64,000 bases of DNA, from NCBI GenBank assembly GCA_016713335.1, contig JADJPH010000101.1, positions 1 to 64,000 of the forward strand, given 5' to 3'. The notes under the pieces were generated by a model. The model ran no database searches, was not told the origin of the DNA, and worked only from the letters and a program-made list of their open reading frames with translations. The stretch comes from Candidatus Fredericiella danica (GTDB taxonomy: Bacteria > Chloroflexota > Anaerolineae > Caldilineales > Caldilineaceae). Shown one piece after another: positions 37,100-46,051 of the stretch. Numbering within the stretch: position 1 is the stretch's first letter; each line of letters starts with the position of its first letter. Position numbers and translations under genes: made by a program.

Positions 37100-37615
37100 T
37101 CAGGCCGGCGCGATGGCCGCACCACAGTTCGCACAGAATTTGTGTGTCGCATCGGCAGGCACACCACAGTTCGTGCAATACCGCTGCCCCCCCTGTGCGG
37201 CCACGGGCGCGGCTTGCTTGGGCGCCGGCGCCGGGCGCGACGCCACCTTCACGGTCGCCGCTGCAGGCGCCACGCCGTTGACCTTGCGCCGTTGCACGAT
37301 CTCCTGCTCAATTGTCACGTCCAACTGCGCGTTTTCCGGACCCAGTTGATCGATCTGCGTCATGATCGACATCGCCTGCCGGCGCAACCGTTGATCGTAC
37401 TTTTCAAAATCCTCACTATCGAGTTTGCCGACGCGATAGTCGAACTCCAAGTCCTTGATCGCCACCATCGTGGCATCCTTGCGCTGGAGCAATGCCGTCA
37501 ACCGGTCATCCTCGACCAACACAGGCGCCGGCCCCGGTCGAAACAGGGGCCACAAGACTGCGGCGAGCGCCGCAACGGCAATCAAGACCGCAACTGCAAT
37601 TGCCACCCAAAGCAT
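37100..37615 (-). CDS. CcmI-like membrane protein with C-terminal zinc ribbon
   Basis: A 171-residue protein. The start at 37615 is five bases after the ccmF stop. One N-terminal membrane helix (LWVAIAVAVLIAVAALAAVL) is followed by a cytoplasmic helical segment (LLQRKDATMVAIKDLEFDYR) that matches the N-terminus of CcmI cytochrome assembly proteins. An Ala/Pro linker leads to a double-Cys zinc ribbon, YCTNCGVPADATHKFCANCG. CcmI normally presents apocytochrome to the haem lyase through a TPR domain, absent here and apparently replaced by the ribbon. The location at the end of the ccm genes supports a role in haem ligation; the mechanism is inferred. Confidence 0.75.
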   Translation of the reverse strand: MLWVAIAVAVLIAVAALAAVLWPLFRPGPAPVLVEDDRLTALLQRKDATMVAIKDLEFDYRVGKLDSEDFEKYDQRLRRQAMSIMTQIDQLGPENAQLDVTIEQEIVQRRKVNGVAPAAATVKVASRPAPAPKQAAPVAAQGGQRYCTNCGVPADATHKFCANCGAAIAPA

Positions 37616-37620
37616 TTTCG

Positions 37621-39612
37621 TCAATCCCCCGTTGCGTATGCGACTGCTTGCATGCCTTCCGCCCGCCGTAGCACAGGATGCGGCCAGATGGCGATCAATA
37701 CACCCAATACCAACACAATCCCACCGATCCACATCCACACGGTGAGTGGGTTCACATAGATCGTGAAGGTCGCCGACTCGCCCTGATTTTCCCAGCCATT
37801 GAGCACCACATAGACATCCTCAATCGGCGACATTTGCAGCCCGACCTCGGTCGTAGGCTGATCCGGCGTCTTGTCATAGATGTTTCGCTGTGGGATCACG
37901 GTGCCGATGGCTTTACCCGCTTCATCGTAGATGATCAACCGCGCACCAAATTCTATCCGGTTTGCTTCGCGATTTGACTCCATCCCCGCAAACTCAAGCT
38001 CATACCGCCCGACCTTCGCCGATTCACCCGTGTTCAGGGTGACGTTCGTCGACTGTTGATAGAACTCATTGCCGATGACGGCCACGCCGATCATCACAAT
38101 GCCAAGATGGACGATATAGCCACCGTAACGGCGCCCGTTGCGCCGCCACAGGTTTGCCACGGCCACGAAAATGTTCTCATGGTTGACGCTGCGCCGCGCC
38201 ATTGCGCCACGCACATACTCCTGCAAAATCGCCGCCACCACGAACCCACAGATGCCAAGTCCCACCATCGGGTACAGGCTGCGCGCCACGACAAAGACCA
38301 ATCCGGCCACAGCAAGACCGGCAATTATCGGAATCGTGAACTGCTTCCGAAACGCGGAGAGGCTCGTGTGTCGCCACCCCAGCAGCGGCGCCGCACCCAT
38401 CAAAAACAGCAACATCAGAAACAGCGGGCCATTGACCTTGTTAAAGAACGGCGCCGCAACGCTGATGCGTTGTCCCGTCAGCAACTCGCTGAACATCGGG
38501 AAGAAGGTGCCCCATAGGGTCGCAAACGCAAGGGCAGTGAACAACCAATTGTTGCCCAGAAAAGCGGCTTCGCGGCTGGTGTAGGAGTCGATCGGATGGT
38601 CACTGCGCAGCAGAGGCATGCGGCTGAAAAGCAACCAAATGAAGCCAAACATGATCAGGATCAGGAAGACCAGGAAATAGGGTCCAACGTCGCTGCGGGC
38701 GAAACTGTGCACACTCTCCAGAATGCCGCTGCGCGTGGTGAAAGTGCCCAGGATCACCAGGAAATAGGTGAGCCAGATCAACACCATGTTCCACACTTTC
38801 AGGATCCCGCGCTGCTCTTGAATGATGATGCTGTGCAGGAATGCCGTGCCCGTCAGCCAGGGCAGGAAACTCGCGTTCTCAACCGCATCCCACGCCCAAT
38901 AGCCGCCCCAACCCAATTCCATATAAGCCCATTGGCTGCCCATGATGATCCCAGCAGACAGGAACATCCACGGGATCAAGGTCCAACGGCGCACAGTCCG
39001 CACCCACTCATTGTCAAGTTTCCGGCTGATCAGCGCCGCGACCGCAAACGCGAAGGGCACCGCCATCCCCACAAAGCCCAGATACAACATCACCGGATGA
39101 ATCACCATCCAATAGTTCTGCAGTAAGGGATTCAGCCCCTGACCATCCGGCGGGATAAAGCCGACGCGCTTGAAGGGGTTGGCCGCAAAAACGAGCAGGA
39201 TCAGAAAAAAGAGCGACGTTGTCAAAAGAATGGCGTTGACATACGGCATCAGCAGTTGGTGGCGCTTGCGGTTGAAGAACGCCACGATTGCACTGTAGCC
39301 CGACAGCAGGAGGCACCAGAAGAGCAGGCTCCCCTGTTGGCCGCCCCAAAGCGCCGAGAACTTATAGAAGGTGGGCAAGGCGCGTTCAGAATGGTTCCAG
39401 ACATAGGTCAACTCGAACGCATCGGCCAGCAAGCCGTACCAAAGAATTGCTGACGCCGACAACACCAGGATCGCGACGACATAAACAGTGTTAAAACTAC
39501 TCTGAATCAGTTTTGTGTTGCGTTTCTGGCCTCCCCAGAATCCGGCGATCACGCCATAAGCGGCGAGCACCAGACCCGAGATCAGCATTAGGTACCCGAT
39601 GTCAAAGATCAT
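37621..39612 (-). CDS. ccmF: Cytochrome c haem lyase subunit CcmF
   Basis: A 663-residue polytopic inner-membrane protein that, with CcmH, attaches haem to CxxCH motifs of exported apocytochromes. The tryptophan-rich haem-handling motif is ELGWGGYWAWDAVENASFLPWLTG, split here as WGGYWAWDAVENASF. Many transmembrane helices and a large periplasmic loop (about residues 510-620) are present. Length and order match CcmF (usually 630-670). The gene is intact. It follows ccmG by 65 bases and precedes the CcmI-like gene. Genes for haem transfer (CcmABCDE) are not in this window and must be elsewhere. Confidence 0.95.
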   Translation of the reverse strand: MIFDIGYLMLISGLVLAAYGVIAGFWGGQKRNTKLIQSSFNTVYVVAILVLSASAILWYGLLADAFELTYVWNHSERALPTFYKFSALWGGQQGSLLFWCLLLSGYSAIVAFFNRKRHQLLMPYVNAILLTTSLFFLILLVFAANPFKRVGFIPPDGQGLNPLLQNYWMVIHPVMLYLGFVGMAVPFAFAVAALISRKLDNEWVRTVRRWTLIPWMFLSAGIIMGSQWAYMELGWGGYWAWDAVENASFLPWLTGTAFLHSIIIQEQRGILKVWNMVLIWLTYFLVILGTFTTRSGILESVHSFARSDVGPYFLVFLILIMFGFIWLLFSRMPLLRSDHPIDSYTSREAAFLGNNWLFTALAFATLWGTFFPMFSELLTGQRISVAAPFFNKVNGPLFLMLLFLMGAAPLLGWRHTSLSAFRKQFTIPIIAGLAVAGLVFVVARSLYPMVGLGICGFVVAAILQEYVRGAMARRSVNHENIFVAVANLWRRNGRRYGGYIVHLGIVMIGVAVIGNEFYQQSTNVTLNTGESAKVGRYELEFAGMESNREANRIEFGARLIIYDEAGKAIGTVIPQRNIYDKTPDQPTTEVGLQMSPIEDVYVVLNGWENQGESATFTIYVNPLTVWMWIGGIVLVLGVLIAIWPHPVLRRAEGMQAVAYATGD

Positions 39613-39677
39613 GGTTGTTCCTGTAATGGTGAGAAACTCAGCCGAAGCGAAGTGGAACGAATCGAAATTTCCACGCG

Positions 39678-40290
39678 TCAGGGACGAATCTGATCGATCA
39701 ATTCATCCATCCGGGCCTGATCGACCACCGGCCCAATCTCCATGTGGACGATCTTTCCGGTTGGGTCAATAAAAAAGGTCTCTGGCACACCTTTGATGCC
39801 ATAGCGGCGCGCGGCAGCGCTTTGCAGATCCGGACCACTTGGATAAGTGACGCCAAACTCTTCGAGATAGGCCTTGGCAGCCGGCTCCTGATCCAGGTAA
39901 TCAAGTCCGATGAACACAATGCCGTTGTCCTGCTCACGCTGCCAGGTCTCTTCAAGCAGTCTCGCTTCATCGCGGCAGGGATCACACCAACTTGCCCAGA
40001 AGTTCAAGACCACGCCTTTCCCGAGCAGATCGCTGGAACTGATTGTCTGCCCGTCAAACGTGGTAAAGGTGTATTCAGGCGCCATACCGGCTGCACGTTG
40101 TTCGGTCTGATTGGTGCGGAGGAGACCCCAGGCCAACAATAGGACAAAACCAACAACACCAGGACCGCAACCGCCTGCCAGGGCGCACCGCCGCGCCATG
40201 TTTCGCCGCCGCCTGCTTGGCTTCCGCGTCTGCACCGGGTGCCGCGACAGCCTCCGCTGGAGGCGTAACGACATTGTTCATTTCAGTCAT
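39678..40290 (-). CDS. Thioredoxin-like CcmG/ResA/TlpA protein, with two frame breaks
   Basis: About 204 residues. A membrane anchor is followed by a periplasmic thioredoxin fold with the redox motif WASWCDPCRDE and the cis-Pro loop KGVPETFFI. It should reduce CcmH or apocytochrome cysteines before haem attachment. The start is the ATG at 40290, overlapping the ccmH stop by eight bases. Two single-base losses in the first 60 codons (near 40205 and 40145) hide the anchor, which when restored reads ETWRGGAPWQAVAVLVLLVL and then LLLAWGLLRTNQTEQ. CcmG is the expected member by position, but ResA is an equally good name. Confidence 0.87.
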
Positions 40291-40809
40291 ACTGCTTTAG
40301 TTCCTTATCCAACTTCTCAGCATACGGATCGGCGGGCATCCCTGAGATCTGGTCTGGTGTGTCATCCTCCGGCTTTGGAGTTTGCACCATTTTGCGCGCA
40401 CGCGTCCAGATGAAGGCGGCGCCACCAATCACAACGGCGATGGGTAGCAACCACGCCAGCCAGTTAAAGCCTTCCATCGGCGGCTCGCCAAGCACTTGCG
40501 GTCCGTATTGGGCCACAAAATAGTTCTTGATCTCCTGCACTTCGGTTCCGTCAGCCAATTGCTGGGCGATGACGTCCTTCATCTGGCTGCAAGCTTTCAA
40601 CTCGCACGAGTCGAGACGCACATTGCTGCATAGGGGACACCACAACTGCTTGGCAACCGCATTGACATCGTCCGGCGACACCGGTGTCGCCGCAGCAGAC
40701 GGCGCGGTTGCATCCTGCGCATCTGCGATCCTGAAACCGAACATTGCCAGACCAGCACCAAGGCACAGCAGCAGAACAAAATTTGAGTTTTAACGTGAGT
40801 TTGTTTCAT
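40283..40809 (-). CDS. ccmH: Cytochrome c maturation protein CcmH/CycL, with one frame break
   Basis: About 175 residues. A signal sequence is followed by the CcmH core with its redox motif LWCPLCSN (family consensus RCxxCQN), then a helix and a C-terminal membrane helix (LAWLLPIAVVIGGAAFIW). It is the thiol reductant of the haem lyase. The short reading from 40744 lacks a proper signal peptide. With one G restored near 40757, the frame extends to the ATG at 40809 and gives a signal peptide (QILFCCCALVLGLAMFGF). A second cysteine pair, DSCELKAC, just after the motif is unusual. The promoter lies about 75 bases upstream. Confidence 0.85.
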
Positions 40810-40882
40810 AAGACAAGACGTGGTCACAAGCGTGCTCCAAGGGCGACTTTGGGGAAATAGCGCCGCCCGACTTCGTTGACGC

Positions 40883-40891
40883 ATTATAGCA
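40883..40891 (-). promoter_or_regulatory. Extended -10 promoter of the ccm genes
   Basis: On the minus strand TGCTATAAT combines a perfect -10 hexamer with the upstream TG of extended -10 promoters. No good -35 is seen at 17 bases. It lies between the terminator of the cytochrome gene and the ccmH start, leaving a leader of about 65 bases. Confidence 0.6.
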
Positions 40892-40931
40892 CAAGATTTT
40901 ACATGGGACTTATTCAAAAGTTGCTGCACAA

Positions 40932-40967
40932 AAATCAAGGCCGGGTCCATGTCGGCGCCCGGCCTTG
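40932..40967 (-). terminator. Intrinsic terminator of the multihaem cytochrome operon
   Basis: Ten-base GC-rich arms (caaggccggg at 40936-40945, cccggccttg at 40958-40967) are followed on the minus strand by attttt. It lies 38 bases after the stop of the 10-haem cytochrome and separates the cytochrome genes from the ccm genes. Confidence 0.85.
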
Positions 40968-41004
40968 AAGGCACGCGGTGTATGAGTGTCGGTAGAACAA
41001 TTGA

Positions 41005-43145
41005 CTACGGTCGCGTCATGCCTGACACGTCAGCGCCAAGGCTCTCCAGGCTGTCGTACAATGTCTGGATGATGTACTTGCCGTTGTGCGTGAAGGCGCC
41101 TGGATCCTTCCCGGAGTACTGGTAGTTGTACGCAGCACGCAGGAGCTTGGGTGTCCAGTCCTTGAAGGAATTGTCGCTGTTGACTTCGTCAGCATCGGCC
41201 TCGCCGTTTGCATTCGTGTCGACAAAGAAATACGGATAGCTGCTGCCATTGTACACGATGCCCTTGCCGACCGTGGCGGTTGCATATTCCTGCATCGCCG
41301 CGCTCAGCGCATCGCGCATATCCTGAATCTCGAAGTAGACACCCTCGGCATCTTCGCCATCGCCGTCATAGTCTGCCAGCGTATAGCGGATGTTCTGGAG
41401 ATCTTCCTCGACGGAAACCTCACTGTGACATTCAACGCACGATTCCCAGTCCACTTCTTGTGTGTGGGCGCCATGGCAATCGGTGCAGTTGTTCACACCA
41501 CCGTGGTCAAAGAAACCGGCGTATTCCTTGCCGTCATACTCGTACGCGCCCTTTGCCTCGGTGCCGAAGCGGGTGGCGCCGGAAGCAAAGTAGTGCGGGT
41601 TCAAGAAGCGCAGGCTCTCGGACGTTGCATCATCTTCGGTGTCGCCGATCAGCTTGTTGACGCTGACGGTCGACTCACGCCCCTGATGGCACATCATGCA
41701 CAGGTTCGTGTCCGGATCACCGCTGTCGATGGTGGCTCCGCTCGGGAACTTGACGTTCTTGACTTCGTACAGCGTGTATTCGGCCAGGTCGTTGTGGCAG
41801 GTAGTGCACTCGAAGCCGTTGGCCGGCATCTGCGAAACCACCGCGCCTTCGGCGATGAACTGCGGAAGACCGGCCGCGCTGTGGCACTTGGCGCAACTGC
41901 CCGGTACAACGCCTTCTTCATCCCAGTGGCGGAAGGCTTCTTCCGAACCGGCGAAGTGACCGTGGTCAATGCGGCGCAGCGTCGCCATATCAACCGGCGA
42001 GGCAATCGAACCGTTCAGATCCTCGATCGAATCATACAGCAACTCGATGATGTACTTGCCACCATGAGCGTAGGCGCCAGGATCTTTGATCGAGGTCTGG
42101 TAGTTGTAGGCAGCCTTCAGCAGCCTGGGCGTCCAGGCGTCAAAGCGGCCTTCACCCTCGTCGATTGCGCCATTGGCATTCGCATCCAGGAAGAAGTACG
42201 GATAGGATGCGGCGTCATAGGCAATCGCCTTGCCAGCCACTTCATTGGCATAGGCCTGGATGCTTGCCAGCAGGATCTCCTGCAGACCGGTCAGTTCCCC
42301 GGCAATACCCTCTTCCATGTCGGCGTCGCCGTCGAAGTCGACCTCAGAGCCTGCCATGCGGATGTTCTTGAGGTCATCTGCGCTGGCGATCGTGAGTTCG
42401 TCGTTCTCATGGCACTCCTGGCACTCCTCGAGTTTTATTTCGAGCGTGTGCGAGTTGTGGCACTCGATACAGGTTGTATAGCCCTCGACATGCGCAAACA
42501 TCCCATCGTATGACTTGCCGTCATACTCATAGCCACCCTTGGCGAGGGTGCCATACTTCGTCGCCGCGGCGGCAAAGTAGTGGATGTTTCTGAAGCCCAG
42601 GTCCTCGCTGACGGTATCGGCATCTGCACCGGAGTCGGCGATCGCCTGGTCTACGCTCATCTTGGACTCGGCCCCTGATGGCATTCCATACACCGGGATT
42701 CGTCACCCAAATGTTCGATGACAAGCCCCGACGGCATGATGACTGATTCTTTCACAAGCGTGGCGTCGTTGTGGCACGCGACGCAGTCCACCACCGAACC
42801 GATGGGCGCTGCTGCATCCACTTTGTTGGCTTCGCTGCCGTCGGCCCCGACGTAGTCCTGATAACCAGCGCTGCTATGGCACTTTGCACACTCTGGTGGG
42901 ACTTCAGCTGGGTCATCTTCATTCCAGTGGTTGAACGCCTCAGCCGTTACATCAGCATGGCCGGAGCCCAACCACTCTTCAAGGAATGGCACGGTGACTG
43001 TCATCGGCCCAGTCGGCTCAGCTTCCTGCGCCGGCGCGACTGCAACCGCTGCGGGTTCTGAAGCCGCCGCGGCTGTGCCGAATGACATCATGAACGCGAA
43101 ACACAACACGGCGACCACACTGGCGAGAAATAGGAATCGTTTCAC
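41005..43145 (-). CDS. Decahaem c-type cytochrome built from two five-haem repeats, with one frame break
   Basis: About 713 residues, exported by a signal peptide (FLFLASVVAVLCFAFMMSFG). Ten CxxCH motifs occur: CAKCH, CVACH, CMECH, CIECH and CQECH in the first half, and CAKCH, CTTCH, CMMCH, CTDCH and CVECH in the second, in the same order and spacing. Each half also shares the segments GHFAGSEEAF-like, HYFA..AT..GT.AKG.YEYDGK and AAYNYQ..KDPGA. It begins with GTG after gggggtga. One G is missing near 42681, restoring CMECHQGAESKMSV. A soluble periplasmic or surface electron carrier is the most likely role. Its stop is followed by a terminator. Confidence 0.9.
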
Positions 43146-43439
43146 TGGTTCACCCCCAATTCCCTTTCGTGTTGGTCAAAAACTTGAGATAACTACTGTG
43201 TGGAGAGAGAATCCATCTACTTCATGCTGTCAGGCAACCTCCTCTACCCGTACCATCGATGCGAAGCATGTGCGACCAGTCAATGCCCGTAAACCGACAC
43301 TCATACACTTAAAGCCTGTGGGTGATTGCTGTTGCGCAGCGCAAACTGTATTGGGTCTTACAATCCTACACGCGCTTGCGGTAAAGCGCAATCACACTAA
43401 ATGAAGCCGTTCTTAAGCCAGGATTTGTAGAAACTACGC
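43146..43439. other. Leader and promoter region of the 10-haem cytochrome gene
   Basis: About 290 bases upstream of the 10-haem gene. I see no open frame worth calling and no confident promoter hexamers. The length suggests a separate promoter for that gene, with the upstream cytochrome b operon ending in the repeat at 43440-43500. Confidence 0.4.
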
Positions 43440-43500
43440 ATTGCGTATCATGTATTGCGCATCATGTATTGCGTGACCCGTGCCACGAGATACGCAATAC
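43440..43500. repeat. Short ATTGCG repeats forming an inverted repeat
   Basis: Two and a half copies of a 14-base unit (attgcgtatcatgt) are followed by an inverted repeat (gtattgcgt at 43466-43474, acgcaatac at 43492-43500). Similar phrases occur upstream of the gene at 60600. It lies between the cytochrome b gene and the 10-haem gene and may be a dispersed non-coding repeat. Confidence 0.6.
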
Positions 43501-43510
43501 GAAACACGTT

Positions 43511-44371
43511 TTACGGCCCCGGCGTCAGCGGCACAAATACTTCAATATCAGCCGGTGGCACCGTCGTGATCGCCGTCTGCTCATAGGTCACGAAAAAATA
43601 CAACCCGACGACCAACAGGATCGTGATCACCGCAGCGACCGGTGCAAAGAGCCGCGCCCGGCGTTGCACCCCCGCCGGTTCCGCCCCAATGGTGGCGCGC
43701 CCGGTTTCAATATCCTCAAGTTCCAGAGGATGTTCTTCTTCCATCGCATGTTCGGCAATCATGCCCGTGAACATGCTCTTATTGAACTCCTTGATATGGA
43801 CATTGTAGAGGTGCCACGTCAGGATCGAGAGCACTGCCAGAATGGCCTCGCCCCCATGCGCTGCTTTGGCCGCCGGAATGAACTGACCGGGCAAGATCGA
43901 CGCCGTGGCGATTGGGTTCCAAAGCATGAAGCCGGTGATCGCCATCACGACCGTGCCCCAGACGACGGCCCAGTATTCCACCTTCTCGCCAAATGTGTAG
44001 CGCCCCATCTTCGGCGGCGCCTTGGCGAGGCCAACATTGTACGACAATGCCTGCAAGCCGTCGCGCACATCCTGCCAGCCGGGCAACATCGTCAGATTCA
44101 CTCGCTTGACGTAGACTTTGTAGCCAACCAAAATGAAGTGATAGATCGACGCAGCAAGGAGAATGATGGCGGCAATGTGGTGGACCTGGCGCGTCCATTC
44201 GATGCCCCCCATCACCCCAATCGCCGAACTTGCCCAGAACTGAGCGGTAAACTTCTGCGGAATGCCGGTAATGGCCAGCACCGTGAAGCTGACCAGCAGC
44301 GTCAGGTGCTCCAGACGCTGCCAGCCGTTGAAACGTAAGTAGTACTTTGCCAGGTATTGATTCCCACTCAT
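43511..44371 (-). CDS. Cytochrome b-type membrane protein (formate dehydrogenase gamma/DUF4405-like)
   Basis: A 286-residue integral membrane protein with four main hydrophobic helices. Candidate haem-b histidines are in WQRLEHLTLLVSF, RQVHHIAAIILL and ASIYHFILV, and near the last helix in LTWHLYNVHIKEF. A C-terminal membrane helix (FAPVAAVITILLVVGLYFFV) follows a charged stretch. Such proteins exchange electrons between quinol and periplasmic multihaem cytochromes. It overlaps the 15-haem cytochrome gene by 4 bases (ATGA), so the two very likely form one membrane complex. Loss or presence of a quinone site cannot be judged. Confidence 0.85.
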   Translation of the reverse strand: MSGNQYLAKYYLRFNGWQRLEHLTLLVSFTVLAITGIPQKFTAQFWASSAIGVMGGIEWTRQVHHIAAIILLAASIYHFILVGYKVYVKRVNLTMLPGWQDVRDGLQALSYNVGLAKAPPKMGRYTFGEKVEYWAVVWGTVVMAITGFMLWNPIATASILPGQFIPAAKAAHGGEAILAVLSILTWHLYNVHIKEFNKSMFTGMIAEHAMEEEHPLELEDIETGRATIGAEPAGVQRRARLFAPVAAVITILLVVGLYFFVTYEQTAITTVPPADIEVFVPLTPGP

Positions 44372-46051
44372 GATCGATCCTGCTTTCGCCGGCGCACACG
44401 GTTCACCGTGCGCCGCGTGACATCGGTGCCGATAAAGATCAAGAAGCCACTCACAGTGACCGGGATCAGAATGGCATAGAACAAGTCGACGAGATAGACC
44501 AGCGTGTTGTGCTCAAGCGATGGCTTGAAGTGACTCGTCCATGCATTCGGAAAGTTCGCCGTCGCATCTGGATGGCACTGTTGGCACGTCGTCAACAGGT
44601 TCTCTTTGATGACCTGCGAGTGTTCATCGCTTGCCGGCAGAATGTTGTGTATCCCGTGGCAGTCATAGCAGACCGCCTTGTTGGTTTCCTGGTCCGGGTG
44701 CTGCTTCTCAAAGAGGGTCACCGTGGTGCCGTGAAAATCCGCCACATAGGTGTCAAAGACGTCCGTCGAGATGTCGTACTTCGCCATCTTCTCGGCGTCG
44801 GCGTGGCACTTTCCACACATCTCCGGCGAACTTGTTCGAAACGCTGCTGTGGTCGGATCACCGATATCATGCACACCATGGCAGTCGGTGCAGACCGGGA
44901 CGTCTGGGTTATGTTCCCCCAAGAGCGCCGCGCCATGCACGCTGCCGGCATACTGCTCGTTGATCGTCGAATGGCATTTGCCACACGTCTGCGACACCTG
45001 CTCGCGCGGTGCATCCGGATCCTGGATGTCATGATTACCGTGACAGTCGATGCAGGTCGCACCCTCCAGCTTACCTTCCGCAATGGCAGCGGCATGGACG
45101 CTGTCATGTTGTTTCTCAGCAATCTCCTCGTGACATTCAGTGCAGACATCTTGCATTTCCAATGTCAACGCGCGCTGCGACTCGGCGTCCAGCTCAGCAT
45201 GGGGATAACCTGAGTGCCCCTGGTTCTGATGGCATTCGGTGCAGGCCAGCGTTTCATACGTCTTGCCATCGATGACGCGGGTGCCATGCATAGAGTACGC
45301 AATCGTTTCGGCATTTACCTGCAGCCCCACCTCGTCCCCCGACGGCAACACCACTGTTCGCTGCAACAGGCTGTGGCAGGTCTGGCATTTGGCGTCAACA
45401 CTCAATGGTGTCGCCGCATGACAGGTTTCACAGGTCTGCAAGGGGCTGAAGGTTTGCAACGACTTCCTCATGGACGCTCTGAAGTTTGGGATCGCTGTAC
45501 TCTTGATGGCATTGCTGGCACGTACCGATCGGATCCTGTCGCATTGGCTCGGTCGGGACAACTGTGTGGCCGCCGTGACAGTCGACGCAACTCGGGACAT
45601 TGCTCTGATCCGCCACTTGCAGATGCCCGGGGTTGTGCTCATCCGCCGATTGGTGGCACTGTTCGCAACTTGCGGAAACCAGATCGCGATATTCGGCGCG
45701 ATTCTGTGCCGCGGTGGGCACATGCGGATACAAGTAGCGCTGGCGATCCGTGTGGCAGTCCGTGCAATAGACCGGCTGCGCTGCGCCTGCGCCATGTACT
45801 GAGCCGGCAAGCGCTGCCATATCAACGGTAAGCGTGAGCGCTTCGCCCGAAGCCAACGTGGCATGCGACTCAGTGTCCAAATGACACATTTTGCAGGTCG
45901 TATCTGGTGGCAAAACGGGTGAAAGGCTACTTGACCCGTCCTGGGCCTGGGCTGGCGTCCACCAAAGGACGCACGCCAGCCCCACGATCAACAGACTAAG
46001 AAGAAAGAACACCGAGTTAAGACTGCGGTTGCGACTCGGGCGCGCCTGCAT
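44368..46051 (-). CDS. Pentadecahaem c-type cytochrome with C-terminal membrane anchor, with one frame break
   Basis: About 560 residues. A signal peptide (VFFLLSLLIVGLACVLWW) precedes 15 CxxCH motifs, five before and ten after the break near 45430, where an extra C (ccccttg for cccttg) hides the link NLQPLQTCETCH. The haem motifs are spaced by about 30-40 residues with extra His residues (SVHGAG, SVHAAAI, SVHGAAL, DFHGTT) suited as distal ligands. Near the C-terminus a membrane helix (LFYAILIPVTVSGFLIFIG) anchors the protein. The frame overlaps the cytochrome b gene downstream and the NapC-like gene upstream (35 bases). It resembles the large NrfB/DmsE-type carriers, but no exact family is clear to me. 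Confidence 0.88.

Noticed and set aside
41086..42513. 475-residue plus-strand open frame opposite the 10-haem cytochrome
   Set aside because: The minus frame holds ten CxxCH motifs and a signal peptide. The plus frame is the mirror of it and has no family features.
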